From the NCBI RefSeq assembly GCF_001905595.1, contig NZ_LIXI01000008.1:62001-126000 (forward strand): a DNA stretch of 64,000 bases, in the 5' to 3' direction. Source of the DNA: Streptomyces sp. CB00316. GTDB taxonomy: Bacteria; Actinomycetota; Actinomycetes; Streptomycetales; Streptomycetaceae. The notes beneath the pieces were generated by a model. That model was not told the origin of the DNA. It saw only the letters and a program-made list of their open reading frames with translations, and made no database searches. Shown here in pieces: positions 26,610-34,807 of the stretch (the first letter of the stretch is position 1; each line of letters starts with the position of its first letter). Made by a program: the position numbers and the translations under genes.

Positions 26610-27155
26610 TTACCAGGGCACGTGATAGTCGATGGTCACGGCGGGTTGCCCGCTCGACTCGTCCGATTTGTTGGTCCAGTAGGCCACGGTGTACGTCTTG
26701 CCCGATTCCAGGCCGTCATTTCCTGCGGGAACAATGGCGGAGCCGAACGACTTGCAGCGGTGGTGCTCGTTCGGGCAGACCCAGTCCCAGTCCTTTCGGT
26801 GAGCCTTGTCGAGCTGTCCACGTTCATAGATTCCGACCCAGTCACCCTGCTCACCGGGGTTCCGGCCGGGCGGTCCGACATACGAGACCACCAGACCCGT
26901 GTCGAAGTCCTGGAGGTGCAGGCCCTTCTGGATGATGTGTGCGGTGGTCCAGACGGGCTCGTAGAGCACGAACTCCCCCTCCCGCACCCCCATGCCGGCC
27001 GGACTGACGCTCTTCACTTCCTGTGGTGAATCCCGCTCACCCACGCGGGAGACCAGGCTTTGCGCCCCCAGAGCCACCGCCGCAGAACAGACGACCGCCA
27101 TCACCACGGGAACCAACCCGCTCCGGCGTCTTCCTTCGCGCTCAGAGAAGCGCAT
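26610..27155 (-). CDS. Exported SKICH/Ig-like companion protein of the RIP (copy A)
   Basis: The 181-residue protein starts at ATG 27155 after GGAGGG and is the first gene of the three-gene RIP operon. The architecture equals copy B: basic head MRFSEREGRRRSG, hydrophobic LVPVVMAVVCSAAVALGA, then a domain with VWTTAHIIQKGL, GDWVGIYERGQLDKAHRKDW, WVCPNEHHRC and GKTYTVAYWTN, ending IDYHVPW. DNA identity with copy B is high over the central ~100 bp, while the N-terminal stalks differ, suggesting a fairly recent duplication with the domain kept under selection. The 69-bp gap to copy B holds no terminator. Confidence 0.8.
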   Translation of the reverse strand: MRFSEREGRRRSGLVPVVMAVVCSAAVALGAQSLVSRVGERDSPQEVKSVSPAGMGVREGEFVLYEPVWTTAHIIQKGLHLQDFDTGLVVSYVGPPGRNPGEQGDWVGIYERGQLDKAHRKDWDWVCPNEHHRCKSFGSAIVPAGNDGLESGKTYTVAYWTNKSDESSGQPAVTIDYHVPW

Positions 27156-27301
27156 GGCGCAACCCTCCACCCATGACGTCCCTGCCTTCTTCTGTGATCT
27201 GTATGGAACGAAAGGACCTGAAGGGCACCGGAAGCACGGAAAGAGTTCCGAGGTGTGAAGCCACCTGCTCGCGGCGGGCACCACGTCCCGCTGTCGCCGG
27301 G

Positions 27302-27328
27302 ATGGGCCGACACGGTGTGCCGGCCCAT
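27302..27328. repeat. Imperfect hairpin in the RIP/regulator intergenic region
   Basis: ATGGGCCG and CGGCCCAT pair around an inner ACAC/GTGT extension with a bulge. It lies about 150 bp upstream of the RIP operon start, so it may be in the leader RNA or an operator. Confidence 0.4.
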
Positions 27329-27425
27329 GACGGGACGGGAGGCGTGTCCGTCTTCCTGGTCCAGAGGCCGACGGTCCTTTGTTTCGAGTTGATCAATACA
27401 GTGAGGTCAACACCAGGCGAAAGCC

Positions 27426-27459
27426 CCGGCAGAAGTACGGTCCGGGATACTTCTGCCGG
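27426..27459. promoter_or_regulatory. Perfect 12-bp inverted repeat, candidate operator of the RIP cluster
   Basis: CCGGCAGAAGTA (27426-27437) and its exact reverse complement (27448-27459) are separated by 10 bp. This places half-site centres 22 bp, about two helical turns, apart. The site is 53 bp upstream of the regulator start and about 270 bp from the RIP operon start, in the 356-bp divergent region. It is the natural candidate for binding by the HTH protein at 27512. A second weaker pair, GTGCCG/CGGCAC, is at 27462-27467 and 27485-27490. An A/T-richer segment near 27378-27412 may hold a promoter. Confidence 0.65.
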
Positions 27460-27511
27460 TAGTGCCGTGCTCAGAACGCATACTCGGCACACGTACAGGA
27501 GAGGCCGGTTC

Positions 27512-29893
27512 ATGAGCAGCACAACGCCCCCAAAGCGTGAGTTCGGTGAACTCGTACGCGGTCTGCGTATGCGCGCGGGGCTCAGCCAGGAGCAACTCGC
27601 CCACACCTCGGGTGTGAGCGTACGAGCGCTGGCGGACATGGAACGGGGCCGCACCGGGGGGCCGCAGCGCCGCACCGTCGAGGCTTTGGCCCGCGGGCTG
27701 GCTCTGAGCACGGAGGAAGCGCGAACGCTGGAGGCGGCCGCACTCCCCGGACGGGCCCGGACAGTTCAGGCCGTTGTCCCAGCGAGCCCAGGACCCCTGC
27801 CTCTGCCGCGGGACACCCGTGACTTCACCGCCCGGGGCCAGGCGCTGGCCACCGTCCTCGCCGTTGCCGAGAGCTCGGACACCGCTCACCCGCCCGTCAT
27901 CGTCGTGACGGGTCAGCCCGGCCTCGGCAAGACAGCGTTCGGTATACATACCGCTCACGCCCTCGCCCCGCGGTTCACCGACGGACAGCTCTTCCTCAAT
28001 CTGCGCGGCATGGACACGGAACCGGCCGATCCACGGGACGTACTGGCCACGCTCCTGCGTGCCCTGGGCGTTCCCGGACATGCCGTCCCCCACAGCCTGT
28101 CGGAACGCTCCGGCATGCTGCGCTCGATTGCCGCGACCCGCCGTCTGCTGCTGGTATTGGACAACGCCGCCGACGATGACCAGGTACGCCCCCTGCTGCC
28201 GAGCACCGGCTCCTCGCTGACCATCATCACCAGCCGGAGCGGCCTCACCGGCCTCGAGGCCGCGCACAGGGTCGACCTCCCCTTGCTGCGTCGTGAGGAG
28301 TCCGTAGAACTGCTGACCCGGATCATCGGCTCCGAGCGCGTCGACCGGGAGGCCCAGACGGCACGCGATCTGGCTGACCTGTGCGGGCATCTTCCCCTGG
28401 CGATCCGCATCGCCGGGCAGCGGCTCGCCGGCCGACCGCAGGAGCTCCTGGACAAACTCGCAACGCAACTCGCCCGTGAAGAGCGCCGCCTGGACCTGCT
28501 CAAGGCCGGTGACCTTCAGGTGAGAGCGGCCTTCGCCCTGTCCTACCAGCAGCTCGGCTCCGTTTCCCGTACCCTTCTGCGCCGCTCCGCACTGGCCGCG
28601 GGCCAGGGCTTCAGCCCCGAGACCGCCGCCGTTCTGGCCGAAACGACCTTACGCGAGGCGGAGCTGGGGCTTGAGGAGTTGTCCGACCAAGGGCTCCTGC
28701 AGGCGGAGGCCACGGTCGAGCGGTACCGGTTCCACGACCTCCTCAGGCTGTTCGCCGCCGAGTTGGCGGCCGCCGAGGACGATGGTGCGGCGGAAGAAGC
28801 CGCCCGGGACCGGGCCGCGCGCTGGATGCTGGCCCGGGCGACGGCCGCCGGACTCCACTTCGAAGCCCAGCAGCACCGGACCCCGGACAACGACCCCGAC
28901 CCGGCCACCGCCCCCGTCGGCCGGGCGCAGGCCCGCTCCTGGCTGGAGGCAGAGCGGTGTCAGTGGCTCGCGGCGCTCAGACACGCCCACAGCGCCGGAT
29001 GGCACCGGGCGGTTGTCGACACGGCCGAGGCGATGCACTGGTTCTCCGATCTGACCCAGCACTGGGAGCTATGGGTGGAGGTCTTCCGCCGCGCCGCCGA
29101 CGCGGCCCGCGCCCTGGGCTCCATACGGGAAGAGGCCACCCACCTCAACTACCTCGCCTGGGCCTACAACATGTGTCTCTACGACCACCACGCCGCGCTG
29201 GAGGCCGCCCGCGCCGCGTACCGCGCCGCCCGTGAAAGCGATGACAGACTTCAGATGGGCTGGGCGTTGGGGTACGCGGCCGGTGCGCTGCGCCGTCTCG
29301 GCCGGACGGAAGAGGCCGTGGCCGGATTCCGGGACTCGGCCGCCTGCCACCAGCAGGCCAGCACCCTCCAGGGCAGGCTCGCCGAACTGTCCACCCTCAA
29401 CGCCCTCGGTGAGATCCTGCGTCACCAGGGGTGCGCCGACCAGGCCCTGGAAATCCATCGTCGCAGTGACGAGATCTGCCACGCGGGCATTCCCGGGCTG
29501 TCACCCGACCTGCTGGCCCTCTACCAGGCAGTGACTCTGCAGCACCTCGGAATCGACCACGCGGCTCTCGGCCAGTGGCAGCAGGCCGAGGGACCGCTGC
29601 GCGAGGCCCTCGCCACCTTCGAGAGCGCGGACATGCCAGCCTGGAGCGGGCCCGTCCACCTCGAACTGGGCACGGTCCTCCGACACATGGGCAAATTCGC
29701 CGAGGCCCGCGTGGCCGTGCTCACCTCCCTGCATACGCTCACCGAGCACAAGAGCCCCCGCCAGGCCGACGCCGTAGCCGAACTGCAGTTGCTCGACGCC
29801 TTGGTCACAGGGGACGTCGGTGCCCCTCCCAGTACGGTTCTCTCAACCGGCGCTTGTACAGCTTGCCGTTGGGATCGCGAGGCATCGCGGTGA
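27512..29893 (+). CDS. HTH-NB-ARC-TPR (STAND) transcriptional regulator, divergent from the RIP operon
   Basis: The 793-residue protein starts at ATG 27512 after AGGAGAGG. Residues 11-68 are an XRE-type helix-turn-helix (LSQEQLAHTSGVSVRALADM). DFTARGQAL (about 104) opens an NB-ARC ATPase with Walker A GQPGLGKT (134-141), Walker B RLLLVLDNA (about 215), the LTIITSR sensor and CGHLPLAIRIAGQRLA. A winged helix and then about 6 TPRs (from about 540) complete a signal-sensing STAND architecture, as in AfsR-type activators. It is the likely activator or repressor of the adjacent RIP genes. The last ~25 codons run antisense into the 3' end of the fadD gene at 29805 and look like non-native read-through. 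Confidence 0.88.
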   Translation: MSSTTPPKREFGELVRGLRMRAGLSQEQLAHTSGVSVRALADMERGRTGGPQRRTVEALARGLALSTEEARTLEAAALPGRARTVQAVVPASPGPLPLPRDTRDFTARGQALATVLAVAESSDTAHPPVIVVTGQPGLGKTAFGIHTAHALAPRFTDGQLFLNLRGMDTEPADPRDVLATLLRALGVPGHAVPHSLSERSGMLRSIAATRRLLLVLDNAADDDQVRPLLPSTGSSLTIITSRSGLTGLEAAHRVDLPLLRREESVELLTRIIGSERVDREAQTARDLADLCGHLPLAIRIAGQRLAGRPQELLDKLATQLAREERRLDLLKAGDLQVRAAFALSYQQLGSVSRTLLRRSALAAGQGFSPETAAVLAETTLREAELGLEELSDQGLLQAEATVERYRFHDLLRLFAAELAAAEDDGAAEEAARDRAARWMLARATAAGLHFEAQQHRTPDNDPDPATAPVGRAQARSWLEAERCQWLAALRHAHSAGWHRAVVDTAEAMHWFSDLTQHWELWVEVFRRAADAARALGSIREEATHLNYLAWAYNMCLYDHHAALEAARAAYRAARESDDRLQMGWALGYAAGALRRLGRTEEAVAGFRDSAACHQQASTLQGRLAELSTLNALGEILRHQGCADQALEIHRRSDEICHAGIPGLSPDLLALYQAVTLQHLGIDHAALGQWQQAEGPLREALATFESADMPAWSGPVHLELGTVLRHMGKFAEARVAVLTSLHTLTEHKSPRQADAVAELQLLDALVTGDVGAPPSTVLSTGACTACRWDREASR

Positions 29894-31355
29894 CGAAGTC
29901 GACGGAACGGGGGCGTTTGTAGCCGGCGAGGCGTTCCCCGCAGTGGGCGAGGATCTCGGCGGCGAGCGCGTCGCCGGGCTCGTACCCCTCGGCCGGTTCG
30001 ACAACGGCCTTGACCTCCTCGCCCCGATCGGCGTGCGGGATGCCGAAGGCGGCGGCGTCCGCGACGGCGGGGTGGGTGAGGAGGGCTGACTCGATCTCGG
30101 CGGGGTAGATGTTCACGCCACCCGCGATGATCATGTCGATCTTCCGGTCGCGGAGGAAGAGATAGCCGTCCGCGTCCAGCACGCCGAGGTCGCCGACGGT
30201 GAAGAAGTCGCCGATGCGGTACTTGCGGGTCTTGGCCTCGTCCTTGTGGTAGCTGAAGCCGCCGGTGCTCATCTTCATGTAGACCGTGCCCAGTTGACCA
30301 GCCGGCAGCTGGTTCCCTTCGTCGTCGAAAACGGCGAGTTCGCTGATCGGCCAGGCCTTGCCGACGGTGCCGGGCTTCTTGAGCCAGTCCTCGGCGGTGG
30401 CGAAGGCCCCGCCGCCCTCACTGGCCGCGTAGTACTCCTCGACGCAGCTCCCCCACCAGTCGATCATGGCGCGTTTCACATGGTCGGGGCAGGGTGCGGC
30501 CCCGTGGATGGCGTGGCGCATGGAGGAGACGTCGTAGCGGGCCTTCACCTCGTCGGGCAGCGCGAGCAGCCGGTGGAACTGGGTCGGGACCATGTGCGTG
30601 TGAGTGCAGCGGTGGGTGTCGATCAGCCGCAGCATCTCCTCGGGCGCCCAGCCGTCCATCAGCACCAGCGGGTGGCCGATGTGCAGAGCCGCGCTCGCGA
30701 ACTGGAGGACGGCCGTGTGGTAGAGCGGCGAGCAGACGATATGGACGTTGTCGTCGAAGGGCCGGATGCCGAAGATGCCGAGGAAACCGCCGAGGTACGT
30801 CTCCTCCGGGGGCTTGCCGGGCAGGGGGCGGCGGATACCGCGCGGGCGGCCGGTGGTGCCGGAGGTGTAGTTCATGACCCAGCCGAGGGTGCGGCCCTCG
30901 GGCGGGGCGGCGGGGTGGCCGTCCAGCAGGTCGGCGTAAGGACGGCAGCCGGGGGCGGTGCCGACGGCGTAGCGGTGGCTCTCCGGGAGCCCGGCCTCGT
31001 CGGCGGCTGCCGTGGCGGCGGTCGCGAAGCGTTCGTGGGTGATGAGGACACGGGCCCCGGAGTCGGCGACGATCCAGGCGATCTCGGGGCCGACGAGGTG
31101 GTGGTTGACCGGGACGAGGTAGAAGCCGGCCTGCGCGGCGGCGAGGTGGGCGGTGAGCAGCTCGGTGCCGTTGGGCAGGACGACGGCGAACGCGTCCCCT
31201 TCGCGCATCCCCGCCGCGCGCAGTCCGTGGACCATGCGGTTGGCGTCTGCGTGCAGCCTACCCGCGCTCCACTCCTCACCGCCGGGCGCGACGAGTACGG
31301 TCCGGTCGGGGTCGGCGGCGGCCTGGGCCCAGAAGCCGTTGGGCGGCTGGTTCAC
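29805..31355 (-). CDS. fadD: Acyl-CoA ligase (FadD family), paired with nitronate monooxygenase
   Basis: The 516-residue protein starts at GTG 31355 after AAGGAG, overlapping the upstream gene by 4 bp (GTGA). ANL motifs: MNYTSGTTGRPRGIRR, SPLYHTAVLQFASAALHIG, YYAASEGGG, FTVGDLGVLDADGYLFLRDR, IDMIIAGGVNIYPAEIES and the terminal PNGKLYKRRLREPYWEG with the catalytic Lys. It activates a fatty or branched acid to acyl-CoA. Its 3' end is overlapped by 89 bp by the converging regulator gene, at the right edge of the RIP island. A TetR-type dyad lies in front of the operon. Confidence 0.9.
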   Translation of the reverse strand: MNQPPNGFWAQAAADPDRTVLVAPGGEEWSAGRLHADANRMVHGLRAAGMREGDAFAVVLPNGTELLTAHLAAAQAGFYLVPVNHHLVGPEIAWIVADSGARVLITHERFATAATAAADEAGLPESHRYAVGTAPGCRPYADLLDGHPAAPPEGRTLGWVMNYTSGTTGRPRGIRRPLPGKPPEETYLGGFLGIFGIRPFDDNVHIVCSPLYHTAVLQFASAALHIGHPLVLMDGWAPEEMLRLIDTHRCTHTHMVPTQFHRLLALPDEVKARYDVSSMRHAIHGAAPCPDHVKRAMIDWWGSCVEEYYAASEGGGAFATAEDWLKKPGTVGKAWPISELAVFDDEGNQLPAGQLGTVYMKMSTGGFSYHKDEAKTRKYRIGDFFTVGDLGVLDADGYLFLRDRKIDMIIAGGVNIYPAEIESALLTHPAVADAAAFGIPHADRGEEVKAVVEPAEGYEPGDALAAEILAHCGERLAGYKRPRSVDFVTAMPRDPNGKLYKRRLREPYWEGHRRPL

Positions 31356-32461
31356 GTGGCGCTCCTTCCGGCGATGCGGTTGATGCGGGTGACGGCCCGT
31401 TCGAAGCCGCGCGTCAGGTCGTCGACGACCGCCTGGACGCTGCGTTCGCTGGTCATGCGGCCGACGATCTGCCCGACGGGGGTGCCGAGCAGCTCCCCGA
31501 CCTCGTACTTCTGGATCCGGGAGACGGCTTCCGCGACCAGCAGGCCCTGAAGCGGCATGGGCAGGGTGCCCGGTCCGGCCGGGTCGTCCCAGGCGTCGGT
31601 CCATACGGTACGGAGCTGGCGCGCGGGTTTTCCGGTGAGGGCGCGGGAGCGGACGGTGTCGCCGGAGCCTGCGGCGAGGAGCTTGCGGGTGAGCGCCGCC
31701 GAATGGAGGTCGGCCTCCTCGGTGGTGAGCCAGAGGGAGCCGAGCCAGACGCCCTGGGCGCCGAGGGCGAGCCCGGCGGCGGCTTGTTCGCCGCTGCCGA
31801 TGCCTCCGGCGGCGAGCACGGGCAGCGGGGCGACGGCCTCCACGACTTCGGGGACGAGCACCATCGAGCCGATCTCGCCGGTGTGGCCGCCCGCCTCGTA
31901 CCCCTGGGCGACGACGACGTCGATGCCCGCGGCCGCGTGCCGGCGGGCGTGTTCGGCGCTGCCGGCGAGGGCGGCGACGAGGACCCCGTGGGCGTGGGCG
32001 CGCTCGACGACGTCGGGGGGCGGGGAGCCGAGGGCGTTGGCGAGGAGCTTGATCGGATGGTCGAAGGCCACGTCGAGCTGGCCCCGGGCGACCTCCTCCA
32101 TCCAGCCGGTGATACGCCAGCCGGACGCCTCCCCCTCGGCGAGTTCGGGCACGCCGTAGCGGGTGAGCAGCTCCTGGACGAACCCCCGGTGCGCCTCCGG
32201 GATCATCGCCTCGACGTCGGCCTCGGTCACCCCTTCGACCTTCTTGGCCGGCATGACGACATCGAGGCCGTAAGGCTTTCCGTCGGCGAGCTCCTCCAGC
32301 CGGTCGAGGTCCCGGGCCAGCTCCTGCGGGTCGGTGTAGCGGACCGCGCCGAGCACCCCGAATCCCCCGGCTCTGCTGATGGCCGCCGCGACGGCGGGGA
32401 ACGGCGTGAAGCCGAAGATGGCGTGCTCGATGCCCAGTTCTCTGCTCAGCTCCGTCTCCAT
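31352..32461 (-). CDS. Nitronate monooxygenase (2-nitropropane dioxygenase family)
   Basis: The protein has 369 residues from ATG 32461 (METELSRELGIEHAIFG), the family's usual start; an in-frame ATG at 32515 would add 18 residues but lies inside the 17-bp dyad. It is an FMN TIM-barrel: AISRAGGFGVLGAVRY near the N-terminus, VVAQGYEAGGHTG (substrate/FMN loop), LPVLAAGGIGSGEQAAAGLALGAQGVWLG (phosphate binding) and a C-terminal helical tail. Members next to fadD genes in mycobacteria are linked to acyl-CoA/sterol metabolism and act as enoyl-CoA reductase-like or oxidase enzymes rather than on nitroalkanes. It forms an operon with the overlapping fadD. No clear ribosome site is present; it may be leaderless. 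Confidence 0.88.
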   Translation of the reverse strand: METELSRELGIEHAIFGFTPFPAVAAAISRAGGFGVLGAVRYTDPQELARDLDRLEELADGKPYGLDVVMPAKKVEGVTEADVEAMIPEAHRGFVQELLTRYGVPELAEGEASGWRITGWMEEVARGQLDVAFDHPIKLLANALGSPPPDVVERAHAHGVLVAALAGSAEHARRHAAAGIDVVVAQGYEAGGHTGEIGSMVLVPEVVEAVAPLPVLAAGGIGSGEQAAAGLALGAQGVWLGSLWLTTEEADLHSAALTRKLLAAGSGDTVRSRALTGKPARQLRTVWTDAWDDPAGPGTLPMPLQGLLVAEAVSRIQKYEVGELLGTPVGQIVGRMTSERSVQAVVDDLTRGFERAVTRINRIAGRSAT

Positions 32462-32504
32462 GGGCGGCAGGATGCCGCAGCCGGACGGACGAGGGAAGGG
32501 ATTT

Positions 32505-32521
32505 TCTGATGCCATGTCAGA
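32505..32521. promoter_or_regulatory. 17-bp dyad TCTGAT-N5-GTCAGA before the nitronate monooxygenase-fadD operon
   Basis: The arms match at 5 of 6 positions, with the same length and spacing as the dyad at 13264 in front of the FadD19-like gene. The site is 44 bp upstream of the chosen start. A shared TetR-type regulator is inferred. Confidence 0.6.
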
Positions 32522-32682
32522 TTCTTTGCGGGCCCGGAGGCGTACGGGGCGGCGGGGGCGGCAGTAATCTCTGCGGCGGCAGGAACTTTCACTGCTCGGC
32601 GAGATTTCGGAAGTAACTTTCGCACCGGGGCGCTCGCGCGGGATCGCGCCGGGCCGGCTCCGGGCACGGGAAGGGGTTGCGG

Positions 32683-34584
32683 ATGACCGGGTACGCGGCG
32701 GAGAACGGGGACACGGCGGCAGGCGGGCTCCCGGACGGCGGCGCCACGGGCAGCGGCATCGGCCGCCGGCGCCTGGGCGGCGGGATACTGGCGTTGGGCG
32801 GCGCACTCGCCCTGGCGCCGCTCCCCCTGGCCGGGGCGGCCGAACGGGGCGCGCCGGGCAGGGGCCCGGTGACGGCGGACGCGGGAGCGAGCATGGGATC
32901 AGGGGCGCGGCGGCCCGAGCACCGACCCACGCTGCGTCGCGGCAGCGCGGCCCGCGCGGGGCTGCTCCAGGGACCGCTGGACCAGCTGGTGCGCGAGGCG
33001 GAGGCGTACCTCGCCGACTCCCCCAAGCACCCCTGGTACGCCGGCGCGGTGCTGCTCGCCGGGCGGGGCGGCACGGTGGCGCTGCACCGGCCGATCGGCA
33101 AGGCGGTGCGCTACGCGGCGTACGACGAGACGACGGACACCGGGGTGGAGTTCCCGGCGGAGCAGCAGATCGCGATGGCCGAGGACACCGTCTTCGACCT
33201 GGCCTCCATCTCGAAGCTGTTCACGTCGGTCCTGGCGGTGCAGCAGATCGAGCGCGGCGCGCTGGAGCTGGAGGCCACCGTGGCCTCGTACCTCCCGGAC
33301 TTCGCGGGCGGCGGCAAGCAGGACATCACGGTCCGTCAGCTGCTCACGCACACCTCGGGTTTCCGGGCCTGGATCCCGCTCCACCAGGAGCCGACCCGGG
33401 AGGGGAAGCTCCGGATGCTCTGGGACGAGGTCCCGGCGTCCGCCCCCGGCAGCGCCTATCTCTACTCCGACCTCAACCTGATCTCGCTGCAACTGATCCT
33501 GGAGCAGATCACCGGTCACTCTCTGGATGCCCTGCTCCGTGACGAGATCACCGCTCCGCTCGGGATGCACCGGACGCGCTACAACCCGCCCGCCTCCTGG
33601 AAGCCGAAGATCGCGGCCACCGAGGACGCCCGGCTGCCGTGGTCCGGCCTCGAACGCGGCCTGGTCTGGGGCGAGGTGCACGATGAGAACGCCTACAGCT
33701 TCGACGGAGTGGCCGGTCACGCCGGCGTGTTCTCCTGCGCCTGGGACCTGGCCGTCCTCGCCCGCACCCTCCTCAACGGCGGCGTCTACGGCCGCTCCCG
33801 CATCCTGTCCGAGGACTCCGTCGACCTCCTCTTCACCGACTTCAACACCGCGTTCCCGGGCGACGAGCACGGCCTCGGCTTCGAGCTCTACCAGCACTGG
33901 TACATGGGCGCGATGTCCACTCCGCGCACGGCGGGCCACACCGGGTTCACCGGGACCAGCCTGGTGCTCGACCCGTCGACCGACACGTTCCTGATCGTGC
34001 TGGGCAACTCGGTGCATCCCGTACGGAGCTGGCGCTCGGGCAGCGCACCCCGGGTGGCGACCGCCAACCAGCTGGCCCGGGCCGTCCCGGTCCGGCCGGA
34101 GCGGGGGCGGACGGCCTGGTTCTCCGGGATGGCGAGCGCGTCGACCGCCACGCTGACCATGCCCGTACTGCGCCTGGCTTCCGCACGCTCCCGGCTGGAG
34201 TGCGCCCTGTGGTGGGACACCGAACCCGGCTCCGACCGGCTGGCTCTGGAGGTGTCGGCGGGCCAGGAGTGGCAGCCGGTGCCGTTCACCACCGTGGGCT
34301 CGCATCCCGGCCAGCACCGCCCGGACCCGCGTCCGCATCCGCAGGGCTGGGTGTCCGGGTGGTCGGGGCGGGTGTGGCACCGGCTGGAGGCGGACCTGTC
34401 GCCCTGGCGCGGCAAGGGCGTGCAACTGCGGTGGCGGTACACCACCGACCAGCTGTACGTGGGGCGCGGCGCGTACGTGGACTCCCTGCGGGTGAGGGAC
34501 GGCGGCGTCACGGTCTTCGACTCCGACCGGCCCCGGGACGCGGGGCGGATCGCGGCGACGGGCTGGGTGCTGTCGGCCGACTGA
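32683..34584 (+). CDS. Tat-exported beta-lactamase-family serine hydrolase with C-terminal extra domain
   Basis: The 633-residue protein starts at ATG 32683, 6 bp after AAGGGG. A twin-arginine signal (IGRRRLGGGILALGGALALA) covers about residues 25-50. The class C beta-lactamase/esterase fold shows SISK with Ser175 and Lys178 as SxxK, the tyrosine motif YLYSDLN, and the third box as GHTGFTG near residue 425. It ends in LDPSTDTFLIVLGNSV. A further ~150 residues (from about 480) form a beta-rich domain (ARSRLECALWWDTEPGS; WHRLEADLSPWRGK) like accessory carbohydrate- or surface-binding domains. It is probably an extracellular esterase, peptidase or amidase, not a resistance beta-lactamase. Confidence 0.85.
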   Translation: MTGYAAENGDTAAGGLPDGGATGSGIGRRRLGGGILALGGALALAPLPLAGAAERGAPGRGPVTADAGASMGSGARRPEHRPTLRRGSAARAGLLQGPLDQLVREAEAYLADSPKHPWYAGAVLLAGRGGTVALHRPIGKAVRYAAYDETTDTGVEFPAEQQIAMAEDTVFDLASISKLFTSVLAVQQIERGALELEATVASYLPDFAGGGKQDITVRQLLTHTSGFRAWIPLHQEPTREGKLRMLWDEVPASAPGSAYLYSDLNLISLQLILEQITGHSLDALLRDEITAPLGMHRTRYNPPASWKPKIAATEDARLPWSGLERGLVWGEVHDENAYSFDGVAGHAGVFSCAWDLAVLARTLLNGGVYGRSRILSEDSVDLLFTDFNTAFPGDEHGLGFELYQHWYMGAMSTPRTAGHTGFTGTSLVLDPSTDTFLIVLGNSVHPVRSWRSGSAPRVATANQLARAVPVRPERGRTAWFSGMASASTATLTMPVLRLASARSRLECALWWDTEPGSDRLALEVSAGQEWQPVPFTTVGSHPGQHRPDPRPHPQGWVSGWSGRVWHRLEADLSPWRGKGVQLRWRYTTDQLYVGRGAYVDSLRVRDGGVTVFDSDRPRDAGRIAATGWVLSAD

Positions 34585-34756
34585 GCGGCGGGGCGGGCGG
34601 CGGTGCGCGTGGTGGGCTGTCGCGCGCCGGGCGCTGCCGTCACAATGGCGGCGCGGCCGGAGCGGAACGATGTCACCACCGGTTCATCTGGGGGCCGTTG
34701 GATGGCACGGGCCATACGCAAGCCGCTCCCCGTGGCCGATTCCAGGAGGCACACCC

Positions 34757-34807
34757 ATGAGCAGTGTCCGGCGCACCGCCCCCTCCGCCCGGGTGCTCTC
34801 CCGGTGA
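34757..34807 (+). CDS. 16-codon leader ORF overlapping the SGNH esterase start
   Basis: The ATG at 34757 has a good GGAGG ribosome site and encodes MSSVRRTAPSARVLSR. It stops at TGA 34805-34807, overlapping the GTG start of the next gene (CGGTGA). The downstream GTG has no ribosome site of its own. So this is either a real coupling leader or the true N-terminus of the esterase separated by a one-base frameshift. Confidence 0.5.
   Translation: MSSVRRTAPSARVLSR

Noticed and set aside
32462..32515. Longer nitronate monooxygenase starting at ATG 32515
   Set aside because: It would place the start codon inside the 17-bp dyad and adds 18 residues with no family match; METELSREL at 32461 is the usual start.
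32683..34584. Beta-lactam resistance enzyme
   Set aside because: The SxxK/YSD/HTG set with a large C-terminal domain fits secreted serine esterases or peptidases of the same superfamily, not a classical class C lactamase.
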